Shown here piece after piece: positions 18,373 to 26,200 of a stretch of 64,000 nucleotides of DNA. Each line of letters opens with the position of its first letter. Within the stretch, counting starts at the first letter, position 1. The DNA lies in NCBI RefSeq assembly GCF_040905785.1, contig NZ_JBBDQW010000016.1:100267-164266 (forward strand). The letters run 5' to 3'. The notes beneath the pieces were generated by a model. It ran no database searches. It was not told the origin of the DNA and saw only the letters and a list, made by a program, of their open reading frames with translations. The position numbers were made by a program, and so were the translations under genes. This stretch comes from Tistlia sp040905785. Lineage in GTDB: Bacteria; Pseudomonadota; Alphaproteobacteria; Kiloniellales; DSM-21159.

Positions 18373-18821
18373 GAGGCCGTGCCCGCCGGCGGCGCCGGCC
18401 GGTCGGGCGGGATCGAGTAGGTCATGGTGGCGTGCGCGACCGGCTGCTCGGGATCGGCGCCCGCGGAATAGATGAAGGCCTCGCCGTAGGCCAGGCGCTT
18501 GCCGAGCTTGAGGATCCGGCACTCGGCGCGCATCTCGCCCGGCGGCGGCGGTCGCAGGAAGTTGATCGACAGCGAGGTCGTCAGCGCCATCTCGACCAGG
18601 CCGATGGTGCCCAGGATCGCGAAGTACATGGCGGCGTCGGCGAGCGTCATCATGGCTGGCCCGCTGACCGTGCCGCCGGGCCGCAGCACGTCCCGACTGG
18701 CCGCCAGGGTCAGCACCGCCCGCTTGTCGCCCATCTCGGCGATCTCGATGCCCAGGCCGTCGAGCCAGGGCAGCTGCTCGCGGATCCGCTTGAGGTCCTT
18801 CTCGTCGATCTTCGCCGCCAT
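18369..18821 (-). CDS. PaaI-family hotdog thioesterase
   Basis: The 150-residue protein shows a single hotdog domain. The segment PGGTVSGPAMMTLADAAMYFAILG is the long central helix with the catalytic aspartate (LADAAM), and LSINFLRPPPPGEMRAEC is the matching strand. PaaI-type enzymes cleave acyl- or aryl-CoA thioesters. It is first in a two-gene unit with the EamA exporter, so the exporter might move the released acid, but this is only inference. The ATG is preceded by a GGGGAAGGGGG stretch that can act as ribosome site. Confidence 0.88.
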   Translation of the reverse strand: MAAKIDEKDLKRIREQLPWLDGLGIEIAEMGDKRAVLTLAASRDVLRPGGTVSGPAMMTLADAAMYFAILGTIGLVEMALTTSLSINFLRPPPPGEMRAECRILKLGKRLAYGEAFIYSAGADPEQPVAHATMTYSIPPDRPAPPAGTAS

Positions 18822-18940
18822 GCCGCCCGCCCCCTTCCCCGACTTCCCGCTGCTGCCACCCGCTTAGACGATTCCCCGCCTCGAGGCGACGCCGACAATT
18901 TTCACGCAGATCCCCCCTTGGTGCAGAGTTACCCGCCAGA

Positions 18941-18980
18941 ACACTTACCAATTGAGTGTCCGTTCAAAAAAAGCTATCTT
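18941..18980 (+). promoter_or_regulatory. Promoter with overlapping dyad upstream of the low-GC membrane gene
   Basis: TTGAGT (18952-18957), a 17-base spacer and TATCTT (18975-18980) make a good sigma-70 promoter, unusually AT-rich for this window. An inverted repeat ACACT (18941-18945) / AGTGT (18955-18959) overlaps the -35 box and may be an operator. Confidence 0.55.
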
Positions 18981-19034
18981 TGAGAGAACGAGCCCTGATG
19001 GTCAGCCTCGCCAAGAGGCTGAAGGACAGCGATC

Positions 19035-19844
19035 ATGCTGATTGGCCTCGACCCGACGTGGAACTCGATTCTCGTTCTCACCTCGCTGGTAGCGCTTGCC
19101 ATTGGCACGACGCTAGTCATGTACCTGATTCTTTCGCCTGGAATCGCTGAGTTCGAAGCCAACCACGAAGTATCGAAACAAACCAAAGTTTTCGTGAAAC
19201 TTGGTGGGCCGACCGCATTTTTCGTAGTCATACTTGCGGGTTTTTGCTACTTGCTTTTCTATCAGTTTCAGCCGGCTACGGCCCAGATCGATAATTTAAA
19301 CCAGAATCTGGAGCGCGTTACCGCGACTTTGAAAGACTACGGATACGCTGCGGACAAGATCGAAGCCATAAAGCCGATACTTGAACAGCATGCCAGCAGA
19401 ATGAAGACCATCAACCGCGTAATTGGAAACTACTGCTTTACTTCTTATCCTGCAAAAACACCAGCAGATGACGCACGCGACCCCAATGACGAAAAGCGCG
19501 ACGTGGCATACAAAGGATACATGGATATCGTTCCGGACGGTGAAGAACTTAGTGTAGCTATATATGGGCGGTCTCTTGCCCCAGATGAATACTCTTTTGG
19601 ATCGACATCGGTTGCTATCAATAATGATTTTGTCACGTACAATTGGAGAAGCCGCTCAGAGACGTCGCTCGAGGCTAGCGGGTCGATGATTGGCTATGCG
19701 GTCCTCGACATTGGGCTAGCGGCCGAGGATGAGGGTCAGGGCGAAGACAAGGGTTTTGCACGCATTGGAGGATCATGGTCGTTCGGTGCATCCCAAGGCA
19801 CGATGATTCTCGTTCCAGCGCACACAGTCGAAACGTGCAGATAG
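19035..19844 (+). CDS. Hypothetical membrane-anchored protein on a low-GC island
   Basis: The 269-residue protein is not recognised. Residues about 10-35 and 56-78 are hydrophobic spans. A short coiled-coil-like region follows (QIDNLNQNLERVTATLKDYG), and then a soluble domain of about 150 residues rich in polar residues that would lie on one side of the membrane. Base and codon use differ sharply from the neighbours: A/T third positions are common (AAA, GAA, TAT, ATA) whereas flanking genes almost always end codons in G or C. This suggests recent transfer. GAAGGA stands about eight bases before the ATG, and a good promoter lies upstream. No mobility gene is nearby. Confidence 0.75.
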   Translation: MLIGLDPTWNSILVLTSLVALAIGTTLVMYLILSPGIAEFEANHEVSKQTKVFVKLGGPTAFFVVILAGFCYLLFYQFQPATAQIDNLNQNLERVTATLKDYGYAADKIEAIKPILEQHASRMKTINRVIGNYCFTSYPAKTPADDARDPNDEKRDVAYKGYMDIVPDGEELSVAIYGRSLAPDEYSFGSTSVAINNDFVTYNWRSRSETSLEASGSMIGYAVLDIGLAAEDEGQGEDKGFARIGGSWSFGASQGTMILVPAHTVETCR

Positions 19845-20040
19845 GCTTGGGTCCTACGTCACCGGCATTCGCATTCACGGCGGTGCTGTCACGCCCATCC
19901 TCACCTGAGGCGGATCCAGTGGGGCTCCGCGGCATCGTCACCTTCATCACTGGGGCGGCTTGATCCGGCGCGGCGCGAAGGCGCAGAGTCCGGACGATTC
20001 GCCTTTCGTTCGTCAAGCCGCTTCGACGAGGAGCCGCCCG

Positions 20041-20859
20041 ATGTCCGCCACCCCGGCCGCCGAAACGACCGCCACAGCGGATGCGCCGGTCCTGCTCAGC
20101 GAGCGCCGGCCCGACGGAGTCGCCCTGCTGACCCTGAACCGGCCGCGCCAGTACAACGCCCTCTCCGAGGAGCTGCTGACCGCGCTGACCGCCGAGCTCG
20201 AGGCCCTGGCCGGCGACGACTCCCTGCGCTGCCTGGTGCTCGGCGCGGCCGGCAAGGCCTTTTGCGCCGGCCACGACCTGAAGCAGATGCGCGCGACCCC
20301 GGACCAGGACTACTACCGCCGCCTCTTCGGCGCCTGCAGCGCCATGATGCAGGCGATCGTCGCCCTGCCGGTGCCGGTGATCGCCCGCGTCCAGGGCATG
20401 GCGACGGCGGCCGGCTGCCAGCTCGTCGCGACCTGCGACCTGGCGGTCGCGGCCGAGGAGGCGCGCTTCGCCACGAGCGGCATCAACGCCGGCCTGTTCT
20501 GCTCGACCCCGGCGGTCGCGCTGACCCGCAACGTCGCCATCAAGCCGGCCTTCGAGATGCTGGTGACCGGCGACTTCATCGCGGCCGAGGAGGCGCAGCG
20601 TCTGGGGCTGATCAACCGCGCGGTGCCCGCCGCGCAGCTCGACGAGGCGGTCGCGGCGCTGGTCGGCAAGATCCTGGCGAAGTCGCCGGTCGCGGTGCGC
20701 ACCGGCAAGCGCATGGTCTACGAGCAGCTCCGCCGCGGCCTGCCCGACGCCTACGACTACGCCGCCGAGGTGATGGCCTGCAACATGATGGCCGAGGACG
20801 CCGGCGAGGGCATCGACGCCTTCATCGAGAAGCGGCCGGCCGTCTGGAAGGGCCGTTGA
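20041..20859 (+). CDS. Enoyl-CoA hydratase/isomerase family protein (ECHDC3-like)
   Basis: The 272-residue crotonase-fold protein has FCAGHDLKQM (first oxyanion-hole loop) and MATAAGCQLVATCDLAVA (second). The segment ATSGINAGLFCSTPAVAL carries serine where true hydratases have catalytic glutamate; this pattern is typical of the ECHDC3 subgroup, so hydratase activity is not assured. The ATG has GAGGAG about seven bases upstream; the frame is open for 27 more codons upstream without support. It follows a roughly 200-base gap after the low-GC gene and is four bases from the next gene. Confidence 0.88.
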   Translation: MSATPAAETTATADAPVLLSERRPDGVALLTLNRPRQYNALSEELLTALTAELEALAGDDSLRCLVLGAAGKAFCAGHDLKQMRATPDQDYYRRLFGACSAMMQAIVALPVPVIARVQGMATAAGCQLVATCDLAVAAEEARFATSGINAGLFCSTPAVALTRNVAIKPAFEMLVTGDFIAAEEAQRLGLINRAVPAAQLDEAVAALVGKILAKSPVAVRTGKRMVYEQLRRGLPDAYDYAAEVMACNMMAEDAGEGIDAFIEKRPAVWKGR

Positions 20860-20863
20860 GCCG

Positions 20864-21547
20864 GTGACTCTCCAGGCAGTCCTCCGGTCGCTCGCGGCCC
20901 TGCTCGCGCTCGCGGCCCTCGCCGGGTGCGGCACCTCGGCGCCGCCCCAGCCCTCCGGCCAGCAGCGCGCCTACGACCCGCTGCTGCACGGCGTGCCGCT
21001 GTCGCAGATCGAGGCCAACCAGGACCTCTGCTACTTCGCGCTCGGCCAGGGACCGCTGACCATCGAGCGGATGGTCGACCGGCCACTCAGCGCCGGCTGC
21101 GGCCATCCCGGCGCGGTGCAGGTCTCGGGCGGCGGCCGGCTCGACTACAACCAGCCCTTCGTGGCGACCTGCAAGCTCGCCGCCGCCGTGGCGATCTGGC
21201 AGGAGAGCGTGGCCGGCCCGGCGGCGATGCGGCACTTCGGCCAGCCGCTGGCGCGCGTCGAGCACTGGGGCACCTACTCCTGCCGCAACCGCAACAGCCG
21301 CCAGGCCGGGCCGCGCAGCGAGCACGCCACCGCCAACGCCATCGACATCGCCGCCTTCCATCTCGCCGACGGCACCCGGATCACCGTCGAGGGCGACTGG
21401 GGCGGCTGGGGCGAAAAAGGCGCTTTCCTGTCGGAGATCCACGCCGGCGGCTGCCGGATCTTCAACGGCGTGCTCGGCCCGGCCGCCAACGCCGCTCACC
21501 GCGATCACTTCCACTTCGACATGGGCCGCTGGCGCTTCTGCGACTGA
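20864..21547 (+). CDS. Extensin-like C-terminal domain lipoprotein
   Basis: The 227-residue protein starts with a lipoprotein signal ending in LAALAGC (Cys near 22), so it should be anchored in the envelope. The rest is the extensin-like C-terminal domain (PF06904-type). It includes LCYFALGQGPLTIERM, the YSCRNRN motif, SEHATANAIDIAAFHLADG with a His/Asp pair, and DHFHFDMGRWRFCD at the end. The His and Asp residues are arranged like a zinc peptidase of the MEROPS LAS type, suggesting action on peptidoglycan. The start is GTG, right after the enoyl-CoA hydratase stop. A second protein of this family is at 39473. Confidence 0.87.
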   Translation: MTLQAVLRSLAALLALAALAGCGTSAPPQPSGQQRAYDPLLHGVPLSQIEANQDLCYFALGQGPLTIERMVDRPLSAGCGHPGAVQVSGGGRLDYNQPFVATCKLAAAVAIWQESVAGPAAMRHFGQPLARVEHWGTYSCRNRNSRQAGPRSEHATANAIDIAAFHLADGTRITVEGDWGGWGEKGAFLSEIHAGGCRIFNGVLGPAANAAHRDHFHFDMGRWRFCD

Positions 21548-21567
21548 CGGCGCCGGGGAACGGCCCG

Positions 21568-22266
21568 TCAGAACTTCTCCACCGCGGGCCTGAGGTCGAG
21601 CTCCTGGGTCCAGGCGGTCGGGTGCTGGCGGTGCAGCATCATGTAGGTTTCGGCGATCGCGCCCGGATCGAGCAGCTCCTTGGGGTCGCGCTCGGCGGTG
21701 CGGGCGCTGGAGATCTGGCCGTCGATGTTGACGTGGGCGACGTGGACGCCCTGCGGACCGAACTCGCGCGCCGCCGACTGGGCGAGCGCGCGCAGCGAGA
21801 ACTTGACCATGGCGAAGCCGGCGAAGCCCTTGCCGCCCCGCAGGCCGGCCGTGGCGCCGGTGAAGATCAGCGTGCCGCGGCCGCGCTTGGCCATGCGCGC
21901 CAGCGCCGCCTGGGCGACGTGCAGGGCGCCGAGCGCGCCGACACGCCAGGCCCGCTCGACCTCGTCCGGATCGAGCTCCAGAACGCCGCCCAGCGCGCGG
22001 GCGCTGGCGTTGAAGACCACTAGGTCCGGCGGTCCCTGCTCGCTCTCGGCCTTGGCGAAGAGCGCCTCGACCTGCTCGGCCTCGGCGACGTCGCACTCCA
22101 GGGCCAGGACGTCGGCGAGCCCGGCCTCGCCGAGCAGGCTCTGCAGGCGCTCGCGCCGCCGCGCCGCCATGGCGACGCGCATGCCCTCGGTGCTGCAGGT
22201 CTCGACCAGGTGCCAGCCTAGGCCGGGCCCGACGCCGACGATCACGGCGTTCTCGCGTTCGCTCAT
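21568..22266 (-). CDS. Short-chain dehydrogenase/reductase with Phe in place of the catalytic Tyr
   Basis: The 232-residue protein has an SDR Rossmann fold (VIVGVGPGLGWHLV near residue 8-21; VVFNASAR in place of NNAG). The active-site region reads TLIFTGATAGLRGGKGFAGFAMVKFSLRAL split over the usual positions: the YxxxK motif is FAMVK, so Tyr is replaced by Phe while Lys is kept. ATG at 22266 has GGAGGGAAG upstream and is preferred over a longer frame. It may be a non-classical SDR with altered chemistry or only NAD binding. It converges on the extensin-like gene. Confidence 0.85.
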   Translation of the reverse strand: MSERENAVIVGVGPGLGWHLVETCSTEGMRVAMAARRRERLQSLLGEAGLADVLALECDVAEAEQVEALFAKAESEQGPPDLVVFNASARALGGVLELDPDEVERAWRVGALGALHVAQAALARMAKRGRGTLIFTGATAGLRGGKGFAGFAMVKFSLRALAQSAAREFGPQGVHVAHVNIDGQISSARTAERDPKELLDPGAIAETYMMLHRQHPTAWTQELDLRPAVEKF

Positions 22267-22365
22267 GGTGCTCTTCCCTCCGGTTCGGCTGCAGGCAGTG
22301 TGGACCAGCCGGCGCCGCAAGGCGACCGCCCCGGCGCACCGCCACCGGCCAGGCCCCGTGTCGCC

Positions 22366-22406
22366 GGGTCACGGGCGCCGGGTCACGGGCGCCGGTCACG
22401 GGCGCC
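22366..22406. repeat. Short tandem repeat, three copies of GGGTCACGGGCGCC
   Basis: Two perfect 14-base copies (22366-22379, 22380-22393) and a third lacking one G (22394-22406) lie between the divergent SDR and CAP genes. The arrangement is prone to slippage and sits about 50 bases before the CAP gene start. Confidence 0.8.
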
Positions 22407-22458
22407 GGCGGCGGATCGACCCCGGCCCGCAGGCGTTGCCAATGGGAAAGGAGCCGCA

Positions 22459-23406
22459 ATGAAGTCACGCCCCCTCCTCCTGCTGCCCGCCCTCCTCCTC
22501 TGGCTCGCCGCCGCGCCGGCGGCGGCGCTCGATACCGGCGAGCTGGCGGCGCTGCGCGAGCGGGCCCTCTCCCTGGTCAATGAGGCGCGGCAGGTCGAGG
22601 GCCTGGCGCCGCTCGAAGCGGGCGACTCGCTGGCCGCCGCGGCGCAGAAGCACGCCGAGGATATGGCCCTGCGCGACTACTACGCTCACGCCTCGCCGGA
22701 GGGCGAGACGGTGCGCGACCGCTTCCGCACCGAGGGCGGCAGTGACTGGCAGCTGGTCGCCGAGAACATCGCGACCTGCCGGCGCTGCGAGCCGCCGCCG
22801 GACGAGACGCGGGTCCAGGCCTTCCATGAGGGCTGGATGGACAGTCCGCCGCACCGCGAGAACATTCTCGCTCCCGGGCTGACACGCTTCGGCTTCGGCA
22901 TTGCCGGCACGGAGCGGCAGACCTATGCGGTGCAGACCTTCGCCGGGCCCGGCCAGCCGCGGGGCCTCGCCGCCGGCGAGGCCGCGGAGCCGCTGCCGGC
23001 CGCCGCGCTGGCCGAGGTCGCCCTGGCCACCGTCAACCGGGCGCGCGAGCGCGAGGGGGTGGCGGCGCTCGAGGGCAGCGCGGCGCTCGACCAAGCGGCG
23101 CGGCGCCTGCTTCCGGAAGACGCCGAGAGCACGGCCCTGACGCGGCCGACGGACGATCTCTTTTCGCTGCTACCAGAGCAGGCGGCCGGCCGCTGGCAGG
23201 GCCTGGAGGTGCTGGCCGCCGCCTGCGGCGGCTGCGGCACGGAGCCGACCGCCGCCGACGTGCGCAGCTTCGTCGAGCAGTGGCTGGACGACCCGCAGTA
23301 CCGATCGAGGCTGCTCGAGCCGGCGGCCGCGCACCTCGGCTTCGCCCTGCGCGCCCACGGTTCGGGACGCAAGGCCGCCGTCGCCCTGGTCGGCCACCCC
23401 CGCTAG
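22459..23406 (+). CDS. Secreted CAP (SCP/PR-1)-domain protein with a second degenerate CAP domain
   Basis: The 315-residue protein has a Sec signal peptide (residues 1 to about 24, AAPAAA). The first CAP domain (about 30-165) is intact in outline: NEARQVEGLAPLE, YAHASPEGETVRDRF, AENIA, and WMDSPPHRENILAPGLTRFGFG. A second half (about 180-315) repeats the pattern in weaker form: ATVNRAREREGVAALEG and SFVEQWLDDPQYRSRLLEPAAAHLGFAL, but without the YAH and AEN motifs, so cavity residues are lost. Bacterial CAP proteins are extracellular and of unclear role. AAAGGAG lies six bases before the ATG. Confidence 0.87.
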   Translation: MKSRPLLLLPALLLWLAAAPAAALDTGELAALRERALSLVNEARQVEGLAPLEAGDSLAAAAQKHAEDMALRDYYAHASPEGETVRDRFRTEGGSDWQLVAENIATCRRCEPPPDETRVQAFHEGWMDSPPHRENILAPGLTRFGFGIAGTERQTYAVQTFAGPGQPRGLAAGEAAEPLPAAALAEVALATVNRAREREGVAALEGSAALDQAARRLLPEDAESTALTRPTDDLFSLLPEQAAGRWQGLEVLAAACGGCGTEPTAADVRSFVEQWLDDPQYRSRLLEPAAAHLGFALRAHGSGRKAAVALVGHPR

Positions 23407-23481
23407 GACGACTTGAAGCCGGCACCGGGTCCTCTATTGTCGCGGCCAGATCCAGATCGAGGGCGGGGCCCGGCGCGCAGG

Positions 23482-24522
23482 ATGGCAAGGACCAAGGGTG
23501 CGGCGCCCGCGACGCAGGAGCGCAAGACGATAAACCTGGCGCTGCAGGGCGGCGGTGCCCACGGCGCCTTCGGCTGGGGCGTCCTCGACCGGCTGCTCGA
23601 GGAGGAGCGGCTCGACCTCGAGGGCATCTCGGCGAGCTCGGCCGGCGCCATGAACGCGGCCGTGCTGGCCCACGGCATGACCGCGGGCGGCCGCGCCGGC
23701 GCGCAGCAGGCGCTGCACGACTTCTGGTCCAACGTCGCCCGGGCCGCGACCTTCAGCCCGATCCGCCGCACCCCCTTCGAGTGGCTGTTCTCGCTGGCCG
23801 TGCCGGCGGTCGCGCACTTCTGGTTCGACATCGCGACCCGCAGCTTCTCGCCCTACCAGTTCAATCCGCTGAACCTGAACCCGCTACGCGACCTCCTGGA
23901 GGAGACCGTCGACTTCGCGGCGATCCGGCGGCACTGCGCGCTCAAGCTGTTCGTCTCGGCGACCAACGTGCGCAGCGGCAAGATCCGCGTATTCTCGGAC
24001 CGGGAGGTCACCGCCGACGCCGTCATGGCCTCGGCCTGCCTGCCCTTCCTGTTCCAGGCCGTGGAGATCGACGGCGAGGCCTACTGGGACGGCGGCTATA
24101 TGGGCAACCCGGCGATCTTCCCGCTGATCTACGGCTGCCGGAGCCCCGACGTGGCGATCGTCCACGTCAACCCGATCCGCCGCGAGGAGGTGCCGACCGA
24201 CGCCGCGGCGATCCTGAACCGGGTCAACGAGATTTCCTTCAACTCCTCGCTGATGCGCGAGATGCGCACCATCGCCTTCGTTTCCGAGATGATCGAGAAG
24301 GGCCAGCTACACGGCCGCACCATGAAGCGCATGCTGATCCACTCGATCGACAACGACGCGGCGCTGGCCGGCTTCAACGTCGCCAGCAAGCTCTCGCCCG
24401 ACTGGCCGTTCCTGGAGCGCCTGCGCGACGTCGGCCGGCGCACCGCCGACGCCTGGCTCGCCGACACCTGGGGCAGCATCGGGGTCAAATCCTCGGTCGA
24501 CGTCGGCGCCCGCTATCTCTAG
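23482..24522 (+). CDS. Patatin-like phospholipase
   Basis: The 346-residue protein has the oxyanion loop LQGGGAHGAFGWGVLD near residues 18-33. The nucleophile region is GISASSAGAMNAAVLA and the catalytic DGG is in YWDGGYMGNP. In the nucleophile elbow GXSXG the first Gly is Ala (ASSAG), which may lower activity or be tolerated. The family hydrolyses lipid acyl esters; this long-N-terminal type is common in alphaproteobacteria and is not obviously secreted. ATG at 23482 follows CGCAGG, and the homology begins shortly after. Confidence 0.9.
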   Translation: MARTKGAAPATQERKTINLALQGGGAHGAFGWGVLDRLLEEERLDLEGISASSAGAMNAAVLAHGMTAGGRAGAQQALHDFWSNVARAATFSPIRRTPFEWLFSLAVPAVAHFWFDIATRSFSPYQFNPLNLNPLRDLLEETVDFAAIRRHCALKLFVSATNVRSGKIRVFSDREVTADAVMASACLPFLFQAVEIDGEAYWDGGYMGNPAIFPLIYGCRSPDVAIVHVNPIRREEVPTDAAAILNRVNEISFNSSLMREMRTIAFVSEMIEKGQLHGRTMKRMLIHSIDNDAALAGFNVASKLSPDWPFLERLRDVGRRTADAWLADTWGSIGVKSSVDVGARYL

Positions 24523-24573
24523 GGCGCGCTTCGGTTGCAAAGCCCTTGGCCACGCCGCCGCATATCCTGATAA

Positions 24574-24617
24574 CCTACCGAAACCAAAGGTGGTAGGCGC
24601 CCAGGGCTCCTACCACC
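24574..24617 (+). promoter_or_regulatory. Leader with two mutually exclusive hairpins before the UshA-like gene
   Basis: GGTGGTAGG (24589-24597) pairs perfectly with CCTACCACC (24609-24617) over an 11-base loop. The end of the same segment, GGTAGG (24592-24597), can instead pair with CCTACC at 24574-24579. Two competing stems in a leader resemble an attenuator or riboswitch-like switch; there is no T run after either stem, so a rho-independent terminator is not evident. Confidence 0.4.
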
Positions 24618-24650
24618 CGCACCCAGCCGGCACCGAGGACGGGCAGCGAG

Positions 24651-26183
24651 ATGACAGCAGCGCGATCGATGGCACCCCTGGCACTGAGGCTGTGCGCGGT
24701 CGCCTTCCTGGCCGGCCTGCTGGGCGCCGTGCCGGTCGCCCGCGCCGCGCCGCCCGAAGGCGGGCCGATGAGGCTCACCCTGGTCACGACCAACGACCTC
24801 GACCGGATGGAGGAGAAGGACGGCCGTGGCGGCCTCGCGCGCCTCGCCGCGGTGGTCGAGGCGGAGCGGGCCAGGAACGGCGGCGCGGTCCTGTTCCTGC
24901 ACGCCGGCGACGCCTTCTCGCCCTCGGTGCTTTCGGCCTTCGACGAGGGCGCGCACATGGTCGCGCTGCTGAACATGATCCGGCCCGACGCCTTCGTGCC
25001 GGGCAATCACGAGTTCGACTTCGGCCCCGATGCCTTTGCCGCACGCATCGCCGAGGCCGACTTCCCGGTGCTCGCCGCCAACCTGCGCTCGCCCGCCGGA
25101 ACCCTTCCGGACGGCGTCCTGACCAGCCAGATCCTGAAGGTCGCGGGCATGTCCGTGGGCATCGTCGGCGTCATGCTCGACGACGTCTCCGAGCGCTCGA
25201 CGCCGGGCGGCTACAGCTTCCTGCCGCCGCTCCCGATCGCCGAGGAGATCGCGGAGACGCTGCGCGAGAAGGGCGCGGAGGTCGTCGTCGCCATCGCCCA
25301 CACCCCGTTCAGCCAGGATCTCGAGTTCGTGCGCTCCGGCGCCTTCGACGTGGTCGTCAGCGGCGACGACCATCTGCTGACCACCCTCTACGACGGCCGC
25401 ACGGTCCTGATGGAGTCGGGCGAGCAGGCCGACCGGGTGAACATCCTGACGCTCACCCTTCATCGCGTAGGCGAGGCGCTGCGCTGGACGCCGGCCTTCC
25501 GGGTCGTCGACACGGCGGACGTCGAGCCCGACCCGGCGGTGGCGGAGCGCGTCGCCGCCTACGACGCCGAGCTGTCGCGCGAGCTCGACGTCCAGATCGG
25601 CATGACCGCGACCCGGCTCGACAGCCGGCGCATCGAGGTCCGCAGCCGGGAGACGACCATCGGCAACCTGATCGCCGACGCCATGCGCGAGATGACCGGG
25701 GCCGACGTCGGCATCGTCAACGGCGGCGGCATCCGGGGCAACAAGGTCTATCCGCCCGGCAGCCGCATCACCTCGCGCGACATCCTGACCGAGCTGCCCT
25801 TCGGCAACCGCACGGTGCTGCTCGAGCTGACCGGCCTGCAGCTTCGCAGCGCCCTGGAGAACGGCTTCTCGCAGATCACCGAGGCCGCCGGCCGCTTCCC
25901 CCAGCTCTCCGGCATGGCCGTCACCGTCGATCTCTCGCAGCCGGTGGGCGGGCGCGTGATCGCGCTCGCGGTCAACGGCCTGCCGGTCGAGCCGGAGGCC
26001 CGCTACACCCTGGCGATCAACGACTTCCTGGCGAGAGGCGGCGACGGCTACGAGGTGCTGACCCTGGCCGACACCCTCGTCTCTGCCAACGAGGCCGGCC
26101 TGCTGGCCAGCCAGGTCATCAGCTACATCCGCTCGATCGGCTACGTCGCGCCGCAGATCGAGGGCCGCATCCTGCTGAAGTGA
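24651..26183 (+). CDS. Periplasmic bifunctional metallophosphatase/5'-nucleotidase (UshA family)
   Basis: The 510-residue protein has a signal peptide (residues 1 to about 32, ARA). A calcineurin-like phosphatase domain (about 40-300) is followed by a 5'-nucleotidase C-terminal domain (about 330-500: ETTIGNLIADAMREMTGADV, GIRGNKVYPPG, NDFLARGGDGYE). Metal-site motifs include FLHAGDAF and VPGNHEFDFG. The first metal motif, normally NDxH, reads TTNDLDRM, so the histidine is Asp, and the GHxH region reads SGDDHLL. These changes suggest altered metal or substrate use. The enzyme would cleave nucleotides or similar phosphoesters for phosphate or nucleoside uptake. Confidence 0.9.
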   Translation: MTAARSMAPLALRLCAVAFLAGLLGAVPVARAAPPEGGPMRLTLVTTNDLDRMEEKDGRGGLARLAAVVEAERARNGGAVLFLHAGDAFSPSVLSAFDEGAHMVALLNMIRPDAFVPGNHEFDFGPDAFAARIAEADFPVLAANLRSPAGTLPDGVLTSQILKVAGMSVGIVGVMLDDVSERSTPGGYSFLPPLPIAEEIAETLREKGAEVVVAIAHTPFSQDLEFVRSGAFDVVVSGDDHLLTTLYDGRTVLMESGEQADRVNILTLTLHRVGEALRWTPAFRVVDTADVEPDPAVAERVAAYDAELSRELDVQIGMTATRLDSRRIEVRSRETTIGNLIADAMREMTGADVGIVNGGGIRGNKVYPPGSRITSRDILTELPFGNRTVLLELTGLQLRSALENGFSQITEAAGRFPQLSGMAVTVDLSQPVGGRVIALAVNGLPVEPEARYTLAINDFLARGGDGYEVLTLADTLVSANEAGLLASQVISYIRSIGYVAPQIEGRILLK

Positions 26184-26200
26184 GGGCAGTCTCGCGGAAT

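Noticed and set aside
22366..22406. Possible CRISPR array
   Set aside because: Three adjacent 14-base copies without spacers are a simple tandem repeat.
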